From NCBI GenBank assembly GCA_965263305.1, contig OZ253666.1, positions 2,108,001-2,172,000 of the forward strand: 64,000 bases of DNA. Reading direction: 5' to 3'. The translations under genes and the position numbers were made by a program. Of the stretch, positions 1-8,345 are shown piece by piece. A model generated the notes under the pieces. That model had not been told where the DNA came from, did not search any database, and saw only the letters and a program-made list of their open reading frames with translations. Within the stretch, counting starts at the first letter, position 1. Every line of letters starts with the position of its first letter. This DNA is from MED-G105 sp965263305 (GTDB lineage: Bacteria > Pseudomonadota > Alphaproteobacteria > Caulobacterales > Parvularculaceae).

Positions 1-212
1 GGGTGGTCATCAATGGAACGCCTTTTTCGTCAGGGTGGTAAAGTCGGACGATCGCAAAGCGCGATCGCGATGCGATGGTCGTGGGTTTTGTTAGGCCTAC
101 GCGATTCGTCTTCTTGCACGATGGTTTTGACGGGTCGCCCCAATGTCTGCAAGAGAGACGGCGTTGTGCGCCTCCGCCGAAAGGCGTGACCTAAAAAAGA
201 AAGCCCACGCCC

Positions 213-929
213 ATGACAGGTGTTCCTCCCACGCCGCCGCGCGATCTTGATGGGGTTGCGATCCTCTATGATCTCGACGGCACGTTTATCGATACGGCGG
301 CTGATTTGGCGGGCGCCATGAACCACGTCCTCGGGGAGGCGGGGCTTTCGCCCCTTCCAACGAGGGCGGTGCGCCATCTTGTGGGGTTCGGCGCCAAGGC
401 CATGATTGAGGCGGGCTTTGAGGCGGCGGGCGCGCCCATCTCCTCTGACGAGGCGGCGGCGCAATTGCCGTCGTTCCTGGACTATTACGGCGAGCACATC
501 GCTGATTATTCTCGCCCGTTTCCGGGGGCGGTTGTGACGCTTCTCGCGTTGCGCGCCGCGGGCGCTCGCACGGCGATTTGTACGAACAAACGCGAAGCGC
601 CGGCCCGCCAGTTGATCGCAGCCCTTGAGCTTGAGGCTTGTTTTGACGCCATTATCGGCGGCGATACGGCGGGGGTTGCGAAACCAGACCCCGCGCCCGT
701 TCGGCTTTGCCTCGAGGCGTTGGGCGTCGACCCCGCGGCGGGCGGGCGCGCGATTTTTATTGGCGACAGCGATACGGATATTGCCGCGGCAACCAATACC
801 GATCTGCCCTGCTTGTTGGCGCGTTTTGGCTATGGCCCCACAAAAAACGCCGCCATGGCGGCGGCGGCGTTTGATGATTATGAGGAACTCCCGGCGCTGG
901 TGCGCCAGGTTATGGGGTCAACATTCTGA
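213..929 (+). CDS. gph: Phosphoglycolate phosphatase, HAD family
   Basis: The 238-residue protein is a HAD-superfamily hydrolase that most likely dephosphorylates 2-phosphoglycolate. Motif I is DLDGT at residues 20-24 (nucleophile D20, general acid D22). Motif II is the CTNK stretch around T124, motif III is K157 in AKPDP, and motif IV is GDSDTD at 184-189. A helical cap lies between motifs I and II, as in subfamily IA. The usual LVDS after motif I is FIDT here, a mild change. The ATG at 213 fits the family start and a purine-rich AAAGAAAG lies upstream. The stop directly abuts the convergent small gene. The family is clear; substrate assignment to phosphoglycolate is by similarity, and other small phosphoesters are possible. 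Confidence 0.85.
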   Translation: MTGVPPTPPRDLDGVAILYDLDGTFIDTAADLAGAMNHVLGEAGLSPLPTRAVRHLVGFGAKAMIEAGFEAAGAPISSDEAAAQLPSFLDYYGEHIADYSRPFPGAVVTLLALRAAGARTAICTNKREAPARQLIAALELEACFDAIIGGDTAGVAKPDPAPVRLCLEALGVDPAAGGRAIFIGDSDTDIAAATNTDLPCLLARFGYGPTKNAAMAAAAFDDYEELPALVRQVMGSTF

Positions 930-1136
930 TTAGGCGCTTTGCGCTTCCATCATCGCCGCCGTGGTCGGCATGCCGTTGACCATATTGCTGCGCACGTCGG
1001 TGCGCGCTGAACGCATGGTGGATACAAACCCTTCTTCGCACATTTCGACCTTCACATCGAAACCGCGACGACGCCAGTAATCCTGAATGCGAGCGGCTAA
1101 CCGCCGAGCGCCTTCATCATTGCAATGATCTGCCAC
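930..1136 (-). CDS. Small conserved protein of unknown function (68 aa)
   Basis: I chose the GTG at 1136 as the start because a strong Shine-Dalgarno GGGAGGA lies about five bases before it. The open frame extends further upstream to 1316, but that extension is Arg/Pro-rich and looks non-coding. The protein begins ADHCNDEGARRLAARIQDYW, then WRRRGFDVKVEMCEEGF, and contains a RSNMVNGMP segment. It is an alpha-beta style small protein without signal peptide or membrane segment. I recall similar short unnamed proteins in Caulobacterales-like genomes but know no function. It is convergent with gph with no gap, and divergent from the repressor gene at 1470. Confidence 0.6.
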   Translation of the reverse strand: MADHCNDEGARRLAARIQDYWRRRGFDVKVEMCEEGFVSTMRSARTDVRSNMVNGMPTTAAMMEAQSA

Positions 1137-1334
1137 AATATCCTCCCGTGGATTGCGGGCGCCTCTTTTTGCGACGCCAACGTGGAACAACGACAAACGC
1201 TGAAGTCGACATGGGGGACGTCTCAGCGCTGGGGTCTTCGGGGAGCCCTTTTTAGGTACACCCGTCAGTATACTCTCTGCGTAGAATATAAGATGAGCTG
1301 ATGAATGCAAGCCCAAAAATGGCGATCACGTATA

Positions 1335-1437
1335 TTTGCAACCCAAAAAACCCTCGATTTTTAGCTGAATTTGCAATGCTGCAGTGCAAAAATAGAGACA
1401 TTTGCGGCGTTATCGCATAAATATAAGTAAAACTTAT
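1335..1437. promoter_or_regulatory. Palindrome-rich promoter/operator region of the XRE repressor
   Basis: This AT-rich stretch lies just upstream of the repressor gene. It holds TTTGCA at 1335-1340, the inverted pair TTTGCA (1370-1375) and TGCAAA (1385-1390) with nine bases between, and a related TTTGCG at 1401-1406. A perfect inverted repeat ATAAGT-AAA-ACTTAT lies at 1423-1437. The last one ends 32 bases before the start codon, where an autoregulating repressor would bind. The repeats are seen directly; their role as operators is inferred from position. Confidence 0.45.
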
Positions 1438-1469
1438 TTTGGAATAGATATGATGGCAGGTATTGGCCG

Positions 1470-2150
1470 ATGAAGAACTTCGAAGAGCTAATGGCGGCGA
1501 CGTCGCCGGCGTCGATTGGCGACAGAATTCGCTCCGCGCGGAAAACCATCGGCCTGAACCAGGCGGCCCTGGCGGAGCGCGTTGGGGTCAGCCAGCCCGC
1601 CGTGGCGAACTGGGAAAGCGGCGTTCACGATCCACGACGCTTGGTGATCATCAAACTGGCCGATGCGTTGGGCGTCACGCCCGAATGGTTGGCGAGCGGC
1701 GCGCGGTCCGCCGCGGAAGAAGACACCCACCCGGCCGCGCCCTACATCCGCCGCGCCATCCGGCACACGCCCGTGATCGGCCTTGCTGCCGCCGCACGGC
1801 TGATTGAAGAGCCGGATTTCGACCCCCATTCCGTGGCGGAGGACTACATCCCCGTGACAACCGGGGCCGAGCGGGTGTTCGCCATCATCAATAACGATGA
1901 CGCGGTGAACCGCGCCTTTCCACGCAACACGCTGGTCGTTATCGATTATGCGGATCAAAAACCGGCCGATGGCGTTTTTTGCCTCGTCGCGTCCGATGCG
2001 TTGCCCCTGCTGCGCCGTTGGCGCGAAGGCGGAGATCGGTCGCATCCCAGGTTAGAGCCGTACACGGATGGCCCGCAACCGCCAACCCTCATTGTGGAGC
2101 CCGAAACCCGAGTCATCGGCTGCGCCCGCGTCTCAATTCGTTTTCATTAG
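1470..2150 (+). CDS. XRE-family repressor with S24/LexA-like C-terminal domain
   Basis: The 226-residue protein has a helix-turn-helix of the XRE type at about residues 16-72 (GDRIRSARKTIGLNQAALAE, then VSQPAVANWESG) and a C-terminal half resembling the LexA/CI peptidase-S24 fold (about 120-226, with FPRNTLVVIDYADQKPADG). In autocleaving members the segment before FPxxTLVVxD carries the catalytic Ser, and a Lys follows about 40 residues later. Here the first segment reads NNDDAVNRAFP and the later position reads LLRRW, so both catalytic residues appear absent. I therefore expect a dimerising repressor that does not self-cleave. It is alone, with palindromes in its promoter, so autoregulation is likely. 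Targets are unknown. Confidence 0.75.
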   Translation: MKNFEELMAATSPASIGDRIRSARKTIGLNQAALAERVGVSQPAVANWESGVHDPRRLVIIKLADALGVTPEWLASGARSAAEEDTHPAAPYIRRAIRHTPVIGLAAAARLIEEPDFDPHSVAEDYIPVTTGAERVFAIINNDDAVNRAFPRNTLVVIDYADQKPADGVFCLVASDALPLLRRWREGGDRSHPRLEPYTDGPQPPTLIVEPETRVIGCARVSIRFH

Positions 2151-2356
2151 GTATGGCGTGGCGTTCGAAATCAGCAATTGGACTGATGGTCTCTCCGCCG
2201 AATTGTCGGTAAAGTCAGTGTTGGCTGCTCCGCAAGGAAACGAGTTTGCCGCTGCACAGTCAATAAAGATAGGTTTGCGCTTGCCGTACAAGCGCCCAAC
2301 GCCCTATCCAGAGCTCAACCAAAATTTTAACGGGATGATCAAAAAGGAATCAGGTG

Positions 2357-3070
2357 ATGGCGAGCTCTGCGGATGACCAAAAGCGTCAGGCGGCCGACGC
2401 GGCGTTGACCTATGTTCATTCGGGGCAAACCCTTGGCCTCGGGACTGGGTCAACGGCGGCGCATTTTGTTCGAGGGCTTGGTGCCCGGGTGCGCGATGGC
2501 CTCGATGTGCAAGGGATTGTGACGTCGGAGGAAACAAAGCGTCTCGCCTTGGCAGAGGGCATTGAGGTGATTGAGCCCGACGAGACCACCCAGATTGATC
2601 TGGCCGTCGATGGCGCCGATGAGGTGGATGGGGATTTGGCGCTTATCAAGGGCGGCGGCGGCGCGCTTTTGCGGGAGAAAATCATCGCCCGCGCTGCAGC
2701 GCGGTTTGTGGTCATCGCCGATGGGTCAAAACGGGTCGCGCAGCTGGGCGCTTTTCCGTTGCCGGTCGAAATTGACCAGGCCCATTGGCCGTTGACGGTC
2801 ACAGCGGTGCGTGGCGCCCTTGCCGATAGCGGTTTTCCGGGCGCCAATATCGCCTTGCGTGGCGCGGCTTCAGGTCAAGTGGGGGTAGGGTTCGTGACCG
2901 ATGGCGGGCATTATGTTCTCGATTGCGCCCTTCAGAGAATTGACGAACCGGCCGCCTTGGAACAGGCGCTACAGTTGATCCCGGGTGTGGTCGAGACGGG
3001 GCTTTTCCTCGGCATGGCGGATGAGGTGATCTTGGCCGGGCCTGATGGGGTGACGCATTTGCGCGCCTGA
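2357..3070 (+). CDS. rpiA: Ribose-5-phosphate isomerase A
   Basis: Interconverts ribose 5-phosphate and ribulose 5-phosphate in the cytosolic pentose phosphate pathway. The 237-residue protein carries the phosphate-binding GTGST at residues 29-33, the active-site DGADEVD at 85-91 and KGGGGALLREK at 98-108, all diagnostic of RpiA. The start is ATG 2357, preceded by AAAGGA at a good distance; an adjacent in-frame GTG at 2354 is less likely. The length is typical. It sits between a repressor gene and the unknown/gor pair, an arrangement seen in several alphaproteobacteria. Confidence 0.93.
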   Translation: MASSADDQKRQAADAALTYVHSGQTLGLGTGSTAAHFVRGLGARVRDGLDVQGIVTSEETKRLALAEGIEVIEPDETTQIDLAVDGADEVDGDLALIKGGGGALLREKIIARAAARFVVIADGSKRVAQLGAFPLPVEIDQAHWPLTVTAVRGALADSGFPGANIALRGAASGQVGVGFVTDGGHYVLDCALQRIDEPAALEQALQLIPGVVETGLFLGMADEVILAGPDGVTHLRA

Positions 3071-3204
3071 TCGCTCCCCATCTGGCGACAGGGGTGACAA
3101 TCATCCACCCTCTTGCTCACGAGGTGGAGAGCGGGCCCTCATTCCCTTCTCGCCCATTGGCGTTTTTGAATTGGCGCGGCTAGTGTCCGGGCGAGAGACC
3201 AACT

Positions 3205-3215
3205 GTTACGGTAAC
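3205..3215. promoter_or_regulatory. Short perfect palindrome upstream of the unknown gene/gor
   Basis: GTTAC-G-GTAAC lies 87 bases before the ATG at 3302, in the 231-base gap after rpiA. The position fits an operator for the unknown gene and gor. No second copy was noticed, so the functional reading is weak. Confidence 0.25.
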
Positions 3216-3301
3216 GACCCACCCTCGGTATGGGATGGCCCGGGAACGGCCAGCCGACCCAGGCGAATGTAAAAAAACCACGGAGAGAAACGTCGATCGA
3301 T

Positions 3302-3823
3302 ATGACTGAAACCCGTTTTGCTGAATTACAGGCCGCCATCCACGAATATGGAGCGGCGGCGTTTCAAAACCTCATGCGGTGCCGGGCGCTTGCCGATGAT
3401 GTTATTGACGGCTTTCCCGCCTTTGAAGGCTGCCCGCCTGAGAGTGTATCGGCTGTGCCGTCCACCGGCGCTTTTGATCCGCGAAAAGACTATGGTGATG
3501 AGGCGTTTAGTTTTGCCAAGCGCGACGTGATCGTCCTGGAGCCAGTGCATTTCGGCATCGCGCTGGTTGTGGGCAATTCCGAAGACGAAGGCTCATTATG
3601 GTTGCGAACAGCCGTTGCGATGGAAATCATCGGCGACGCGATTGAAGTCTTTGTCGCCGCCCAGCCCAAAATCCGGGTGCCCCTTGATTATAAGGAACAT
3701 ATGGAGCCGATCTGGATGGCGATCCACCGTGAGTTCTTGCGCACTTTCACAGCCGAAGTGCTCGAATTCAATGACAAGCGATTTGAAACCGGTATCGGAT
3801 TTTTACCCGTCGGCGACAAGTAA
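3302..3823 (+). CDS. Conserved hypothetical protein (173 aa) upstream of gor
   Basis: I do not recognise the family. The start MTETRFAELQ at ATG 3302 is the only plausible one, although the Shine-Dalgarno GGAGAG sits rather far upstream. The protein is acidic, has no signal peptide or membrane helix, and mixes helices (RFAELQAAIHEYGAAAFQNL) with a central beta-rich part (RDVIVLEPVHFGIALVVG). It ends 37 bases before gor in the same direction, so co-transcription is likely, but this says little about function. Codon use looks like that of the neighbours. Confidence 0.6.
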   Translation: MTETRFAELQAAIHEYGAAAFQNLMRCRALADDVIDGFPAFEGCPPESVSAVPSTGAFDPRKDYGDEAFSFAKRDVIVLEPVHFGIALVVGNSEDEGSLWLRTAVAMEIIGDAIEVFVAAQPKIRVPLDYKEHMEPIWMAIHREFLRTFTAEVLEFNDKRFETGIGFLPVGDK

Positions 3824-3860
3824 CGCTCCCCCTCAAGAATAACTGGTAGAGAACAGATTT

Positions 3861-5231
3861 ATGTCCCAATATGATTATGACCTCTTTACGATTGGCGCAG
3901 GGTCCGGCGGCGTGCGCGCCTCTCGCTTGGCCGCCGTTTACGGGGCCCGGGTCGGCGTCGCGGAGGAGCATCGCGTTGGCGGCACTTGTGTGATTCGCGG
4001 CTGTGTGCCGAAGAAGTTCTTTGTCTACGCCAGCGAGTTCGGCCGCATGTTTCATGAGGCGGAAGGGTATGGATGGTCGTCCGAAAACATCCAGTTCAAT
4101 TGGCGAAAACTCCTAGAAAATAAAGACGCAGAAATTGATCGCCTAAACGGGATCTACATTCGCAACATGAAGAACGCTGGGGTCGAAATTTTTGATTCCC
4201 GCGCCGTCGTAAAAGACGCCCATACCGTTCATCTGGTTGCGGAGGACCGCGATGTTACCGCCGAACGAATTTTGATCGCGACGGGCGGAACGCCGTTTAT
4301 TGATACCTCGGTGCCTGGCCATGATCTCGGCATCACATCGAACGAAGTGTTCTACCTTGATGAATTTCCAAAACGAGTCGTCGTCGCCGGCGGCGGGTAT
4401 ATCGCCATTGAGTTTGCATGCATCTTCAAAGGCTTGGGGGCCGATGTCAGCCTCGTCTATCGCGGTGAAGACATTTTGCGATACTTTGATCGGGATATCT
4501 CTGTCGCGGTTCACGCCGAGCTAAAACGGCAGGGGATCCGCGTGATCACCCAGACAGTGTTTGAAAAAATTGAAGCCTTGGAGACGGACGAAAAGCGCGT
4601 GCATTTGTCGAACGGCAACACGACCGATTGCGATCTTGTGTTCTGGGCTGTTGGGCGTAACCCTGCGACGGATGGCTTAGGGCTAGAGGATGCAGGCGTT
4701 GAAATGAACAAGGGCGCCGTTGTCGTTGATGAGTGGGGCCAAACCTCGACGCCGAGCATATATGCCGTCGGCGATGTCACCAACAGAGTTCAGCTAACGC
4801 CCGTAGCGATTCGCGAAGGGGCGGCCTTCGCCGAAACAACGTATAATGATAACCCACAAAAAATGGATTATGCCTATATTGCCAAAGCGGTCTTCTCCAA
4901 CCCGCCTGTGGGCTCTGTCGGCTACGCCGAGCACGAGGCGCGGGAGAAATTCGGCAAGATCGATATCTATAAAACTGACTTCCGCCAGATGAAGCACATG
5001 CTGACGGGTGATGAGCAACGTACGTTCATGAAAATTGTTGTCGATGCCGACACGGACAAAGTGGTGGGCGTCCACATCGTGGGGGAGCATTCTCCGGAAA
5101 TGATCCAATGCCTGGCGATTGCGGTGAAAGCGGGCGTGACAAAAGCGCAGTTTGACGAAACCTGCGCGCTCCACCCGACCGCAGCCGAAGAGCTTGTGAC
5201 GATGCGCCAAAAATGGACGCCGCCAGCATAA
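3861..5231 (+). CDS. gor: Glutathione-disulfide reductase
   Basis: An FAD-dependent, NADPH-using cytosolic disulfide reductase that regenerates glutathione. The FAD-binding GAGSGG lies near residues 12-17 and the redox pair is Cys43/Cys48 in GGTCVIRGCVPKK, where the VIRGCVPKK form is typical of glutathione reductase rather than lipoamide dehydrogenase. A second Rossmann motif, VVVAGGGYIAIEF, binds the nucleotide. The C-terminal catalytic LHPTAAEE His belongs to the partner subunit of the dimer. The length of 456 residues is standard. It probably shares a transcript with the preceding unknown gene. Confidence 0.93.
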   Translation: MSQYDYDLFTIGAGSGGVRASRLAAVYGARVGVAEEHRVGGTCVIRGCVPKKFFVYASEFGRMFHEAEGYGWSSENIQFNWRKLLENKDAEIDRLNGIYIRNMKNAGVEIFDSRAVVKDAHTVHLVAEDRDVTAERILIATGGTPFIDTSVPGHDLGITSNEVFYLDEFPKRVVVAGGGYIAIEFACIFKGLGADVSLVYRGEDILRYFDRDISVAVHAELKRQGIRVITQTVFEKIEALETDEKRVHLSNGNTTDCDLVFWAVGRNPATDGLGLEDAGVEMNKGAVVVDEWGQTSTPSIYAVGDVTNRVQLTPVAIREGAAFAETTYNDNPQKMDYAYIAKAVFSNPPVGSVGYAEHEAREKFGKIDIYKTDFRQMKHMLTGDEQRTFMKIVVDADTDKVVGVHIVGEHSPEMIQCLAIAVKAGVTKAQFDETCALHPTAAEELVTMRQKWTPPA

Positions 5232-5292
5232 AACGTCAGTATGCCGCTCGAACGGGCATAGAAGTGCGAAACCCAAGGGTTTAGTCTATCGC

Positions 5293-6474
5293 ATGTCACA
5301 TTCTTCAACAGGCGCCCATGGGATGAACCCGGTCTTTGCCGATCGGCCAAAGTCTATTTTTCCGACCATGTCCGCAATGGCGCGTGCCCATGACGCCATT
5401 AATTTGGGGCAGGGGTTTCCCGACGAGGATGGACCGACGGCGATGTTAGAGAGCGCCGCCCGCCACCTATTGGCGGGGCCGAACCAATACGCGCCAATGG
5501 AGGGCGCGCCGGAATTGCGCCAGGCGATTGCGACGGCCAATAAGCGTTTTTACGATCTTGATGTTGATTGGCAGACGGAGACGTTGGTGCTGGGCGGGGC
5601 GACCGAGGGGCTCGCCGCTGCGTTTATGGGGTTCTGTCAGCCGGGCGATGAAGTCATTCTATTTGCGCCGTTTTATGAATCCTACGCGCCCCAGGCCGAA
5701 GCTGCGGGCGCGGTGTTAAAGGTTGTTCCCCTAACTGCGCCTGATTGGCGGATCGAAGAGGCCGCCGTCCGCGCCGCCATCACTTCCAAAACCCGTCTTA
5801 TTGTCATCAATTCCCCTCATAACCCCACGGGCCGCGTGTTGGACGCCGACGAGTTAGGGATTATCGCCACCTTAGCGCGGGATTATGATCTGACCGTTTT
5901 ATGTGATGAGGTCTACGAACATATGGTTTTCGATGGCGCTCAGCATACGCCTTTAATGACGCTGCCGGGCATGCGCGAGCGAACGGTGCGGTTAGGTTCT
6001 GCCGGTAAGACCTTTTCGGTTACCGGATGGCGCATCGGATATGCCACGGGCCCCGCCCCCCTTATGAGCGTCCTGACGAAGGCGCACCAGTATTTGGCCT
6101 ATACCTGCCCATTGAACCTTCAATATGCGGTCGCAGAAGCGCTCGCCTACGGTGATGATTATTATGATGGGCTGACACAGGATATGCAGCGAAAACGCGA
6201 TATCTTGAAAAGCGGGCTGGAAAACGCCGGTTTTGATGTGCTGCCGTGCGAGGGCGCCTATTTCTTGAATGTCGATATCCGTACCGTTGGTCATCACGAT
6301 GATCGCGCGTTTTGCGAAGAGATCACGACGAAGGCCAAAGTCGCGGCGGTGCCGGTCTCGGCTTTTTATACGCAGGGTCAAGGTGAACGCGGCTATGCTC
6401 GGTTTTGTTTCGCCAAGCGGCCGGAGGTTCTAGAAGAAGCGGCGCGTCGGCTTCATGACTTTTTCGCGCGATGA
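5293..6474 (+). CDS. PLP-dependent aminotransferase, class I/II
   Basis: A fold-type I aminotransferase of 393 residues. The Schiff-base lysine is K239 in GSAGKTFSVTGWRIG. The substrate carboxylate/PLP region includes NSPHNPTG (around 173-180), and D205 in CDEVYEH pairs with the pyridine nitrogen. INLGQGFPD near residue 37 is typical of the kynurenine/methionine (YbdL) and N-succinyl-diaminopimelate aminotransferase group. I cannot tell which substrate it uses. Its stop overlaps the ATGA at 6471, but the next gene probably starts later, at 6513. An internal Met at 5323 is an alternative start. Confidence 0.85.
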   Translation: MSHSSTGAHGMNPVFADRPKSIFPTMSAMARAHDAINLGQGFPDEDGPTAMLESAARHLLAGPNQYAPMEGAPELRQAIATANKRFYDLDVDWQTETLVLGGATEGLAAAFMGFCQPGDEVILFAPFYESYAPQAEAAGAVLKVVPLTAPDWRIEEAAVRAAITSKTRLIVINSPHNPTGRVLDADELGIIATLARDYDLTVLCDEVYEHMVFDGAQHTPLMTLPGMRERTVRLGSAGKTFSVTGWRIGYATGPAPLMSVLTKAHQYLAYTCPLNLQYAVAEALAYGDDYYDGLTQDMQRKRDILKSGLENAGFDVLPCEGAYFLNVDIRTVGHHDDRAFCEEITTKAKVAAVPVSAFYTQGQGERGYARFCFAKRPEVLEEAARRLHDFFAR

Positions 6475-6512
6475 ATGCGACGGGCGATGCCGTTCGTAAG
6501 GAGATTAATGAG

Positions 6513-8345
6513 ATGATGATGGCCCAGACGCTTTTTCGGAGGACCGCACACGGTATTTCACGGGCGTTGCAAGCGTCAGTCATCGCAGTAACGGCGGCCA
6601 GCATTGTGATTGGCACGTCCCACGCCGCTAAAGCCGCCACTGGTGGGATTACGCCTGCCTTGGTCGATGAGGCGCTAGAAATTTTTGTTTCGGAAAGCGA
6701 GACGCCAATTGCCGGCGCGGCGTTGGCGGTGCGTGTCGGGGATCGTCTCGTTTATGAAGGAGCGGCTGGCTGCGCCGAGTTCGAACCAGCTGAAAGCGCG
6801 GATCTTGCGACGCCGCAAGAATGCAAACGAGAGCTTAGCGCGTCGAGCCCGGTGCGTGCAGCGTCGGTTTCTAAGATGGCGGTGGCGCTCGGTGTCTCTC
6901 GCCTGGTGCAAGAAGGTTCCCTTGATCCAGAGACGGATGTTTCGACCTATCTTGGATGGTCGTTGCGTCATCCAGATTATCCCGATCGCGCCATTACCAC
7001 CAATCAATTGCTATCCCATCTGTCGTCAATTCGGGACCCGGAAGCCTATTGGGCGCCGGCGCCTGGCGCGTTAAAGGATTTGGTGGAGGCGCAGAGCGCC
7101 GTTCTATTCGCCCGCAAAAAAGAGGTTGTCGCAGAAAATCTCGACCAAGGACTTGATTTAGGCCTCGATTTGGGGCCGGGCGCTTACTTTACCTATGCGA
7201 ATTTAAATTTCGGCCTATTGGCCACGATCATCGAGAATGTGTCCGGCCAGCGTTTTGATCTTTTCATGGAAGATAAAGTTCTTGCGCCGCTGGCGTTGGA
7301 TGCCGGTTTTAACTGGTCCGGTGTTTCCCGCGACGCCCGAAAGAAAGGCGCGGTTCTCTATCGGCAGATCGACGGCGTATGGGCGGCGAGCGTTGACGAT
7401 GCCGCCATGCGAAAAGGAAACAACCCGTTTTTTCTCACGGCGGAAAAACTTAACCGCAAAGCCTACCTAAAATCCTATAAGCCGGGGCACAATGGCACGT
7501 TGTTTTCCCCCCAAGGGGGATTGCGCGCCTCAGTTTCGGATCTGACCCGGTTGGCGCAGCAGGCTGCGAATGATCCTTACCTCAAAGAACGTGTTTGGCG
7601 GTTTGATCCGCAAACGTCGAATGGCGATACCGAAAATGGTTTTTTTCAGTCCTTTGGTCATTCGGTGCAGCATGTCGCGGGTAATGACGCCTTGCTGCCA
7701 GGGGAGACATTGATCGGGCATCCTGGGGAGGCCTATGGTCTTTATAGCGGGGCCTGGGTATTGCCGGCGTCAGATGAAAAGGGGCGTTCGGAGGATATTA
7801 CGTTTTCGTTTGCGATAACGGGAACCGGTGAGACGCCGCGTAAGGGCGCCCATCCAAGTTTTAACAAGGCCGAAGAACAGCTTGTTCGATTGGCGATGCG
7901 CGCCGCGGTCCTTGACGAGGAAGCGCACCGCGCGCGATCCGAAGAGCCGCGCCCATTTGATAAAACGCGCACCGCCATGGCCGATGTTGACGCGACATTA
8001 GCCTCGGCGGCGACAAGCGGGAAGCGACCGCTTCTCGTCCTTGGCGCTAACTGGTGCCATGATAGCCGCGGGCTCGCGTCGAAATTTGAAACGCCTGTAT
8101 TGGAGCGGCTTATTCAGGATAAGTATGAGCTTCTCTATGTTGATGTGGGGCACAGAGACCGAAATCTAGATGTGGCGCGACGATTCGGTTTTTCCGAAAT
8201 CACCGGAACACCGACGGTCATTATCCTCTCCAGCGATGGCGAGGTGCTCAACGCCGATACCGCCAGGGATTGGCGGCGCGCCCATTCCATTTCTCTCAAA
8301 GAAACTGAGGCGTATTTTACGCGCTTTGCGTCGGAAGAAAATTAA
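6513..8345 (+). CDS. Exported beta-lactamase-like serine hydrolase fused to a thioredoxin-fold domain
   Basis: I choose ATG 6513, because AAGGAG at 6498-6503 is well spaced and the product then begins with a signal peptide ending near SHAAKA. The 610-residue protein has a class C beta-lactamase/esterase domain: SVSK (S118, K121), YAN (228-230) and a HPG motif in LIGHPGEAYG. After an acidic linker, the last 110 residues form a thioredoxin-like domain with NWCHDS (Cys near 515) and a cis-Pro GTPTV. The second redox Cys is replaced by Ser, so a monothiol or non-redox role is likely. The fusion is unusual. The substrate is unknown; cell-wall or secondary-metabolite hydrolysis in the periplasm is a guess. 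Confidence 0.75.
   Translation: MMMAQTLFRRTAHGISRALQASVIAVTAASIVIGTSHAAKAATGGITPALVDEALEIFVSESETPIAGAALAVRVGDRLVYEGAAGCAEFEPAESADLATPQECKRELSASSPVRAASVSKMAVALGVSRLVQEGSLDPETDVSTYLGWSLRHPDYPDRAITTNQLLSHLSSIRDPEAYWAPAPGALKDLVEAQSAVLFARKKEVVAENLDQGLDLGLDLGPGAYFTYANLNFGLLATIIENVSGQRFDLFMEDKVLAPLALDAGFNWSGVSRDARKKGAVLYRQIDGVWAASVDDAAMRKGNNPFFLTAEKLNRKAYLKSYKPGHNGTLFSPQGGLRASVSDLTRLAQQAANDPYLKERVWRFDPQTSNGDTENGFFQSFGHSVQHVAGNDALLPGETLIGHPGEAYGLYSGAWVLPASDEKGRSEDITFSFAITGTGETPRKGAHPSFNKAEEQLVRLAMRAAVLDEEAHRARSEEPRPFDKTRTAMADVDATLASAATSGKRPLLVLGANWCHDSRGLASKFETPVLERLIQDKYELLYVDVGHRDRNLDVARRFGFSEITGTPTVIILSSDGEVLNADTARDWRRAHSISLKETEAYFTRFASEEN

Noticed and set aside
1..189. Open frame from the left edge to a TGA near 189
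   Set aside because: Arg/Ser-rich, no recognisable C-terminus of any family; likely chance.
5240..5260. TATGCC...GGCATA inverted repeat after gor as terminator
   Set aside because: Short stem and no T-run after it.
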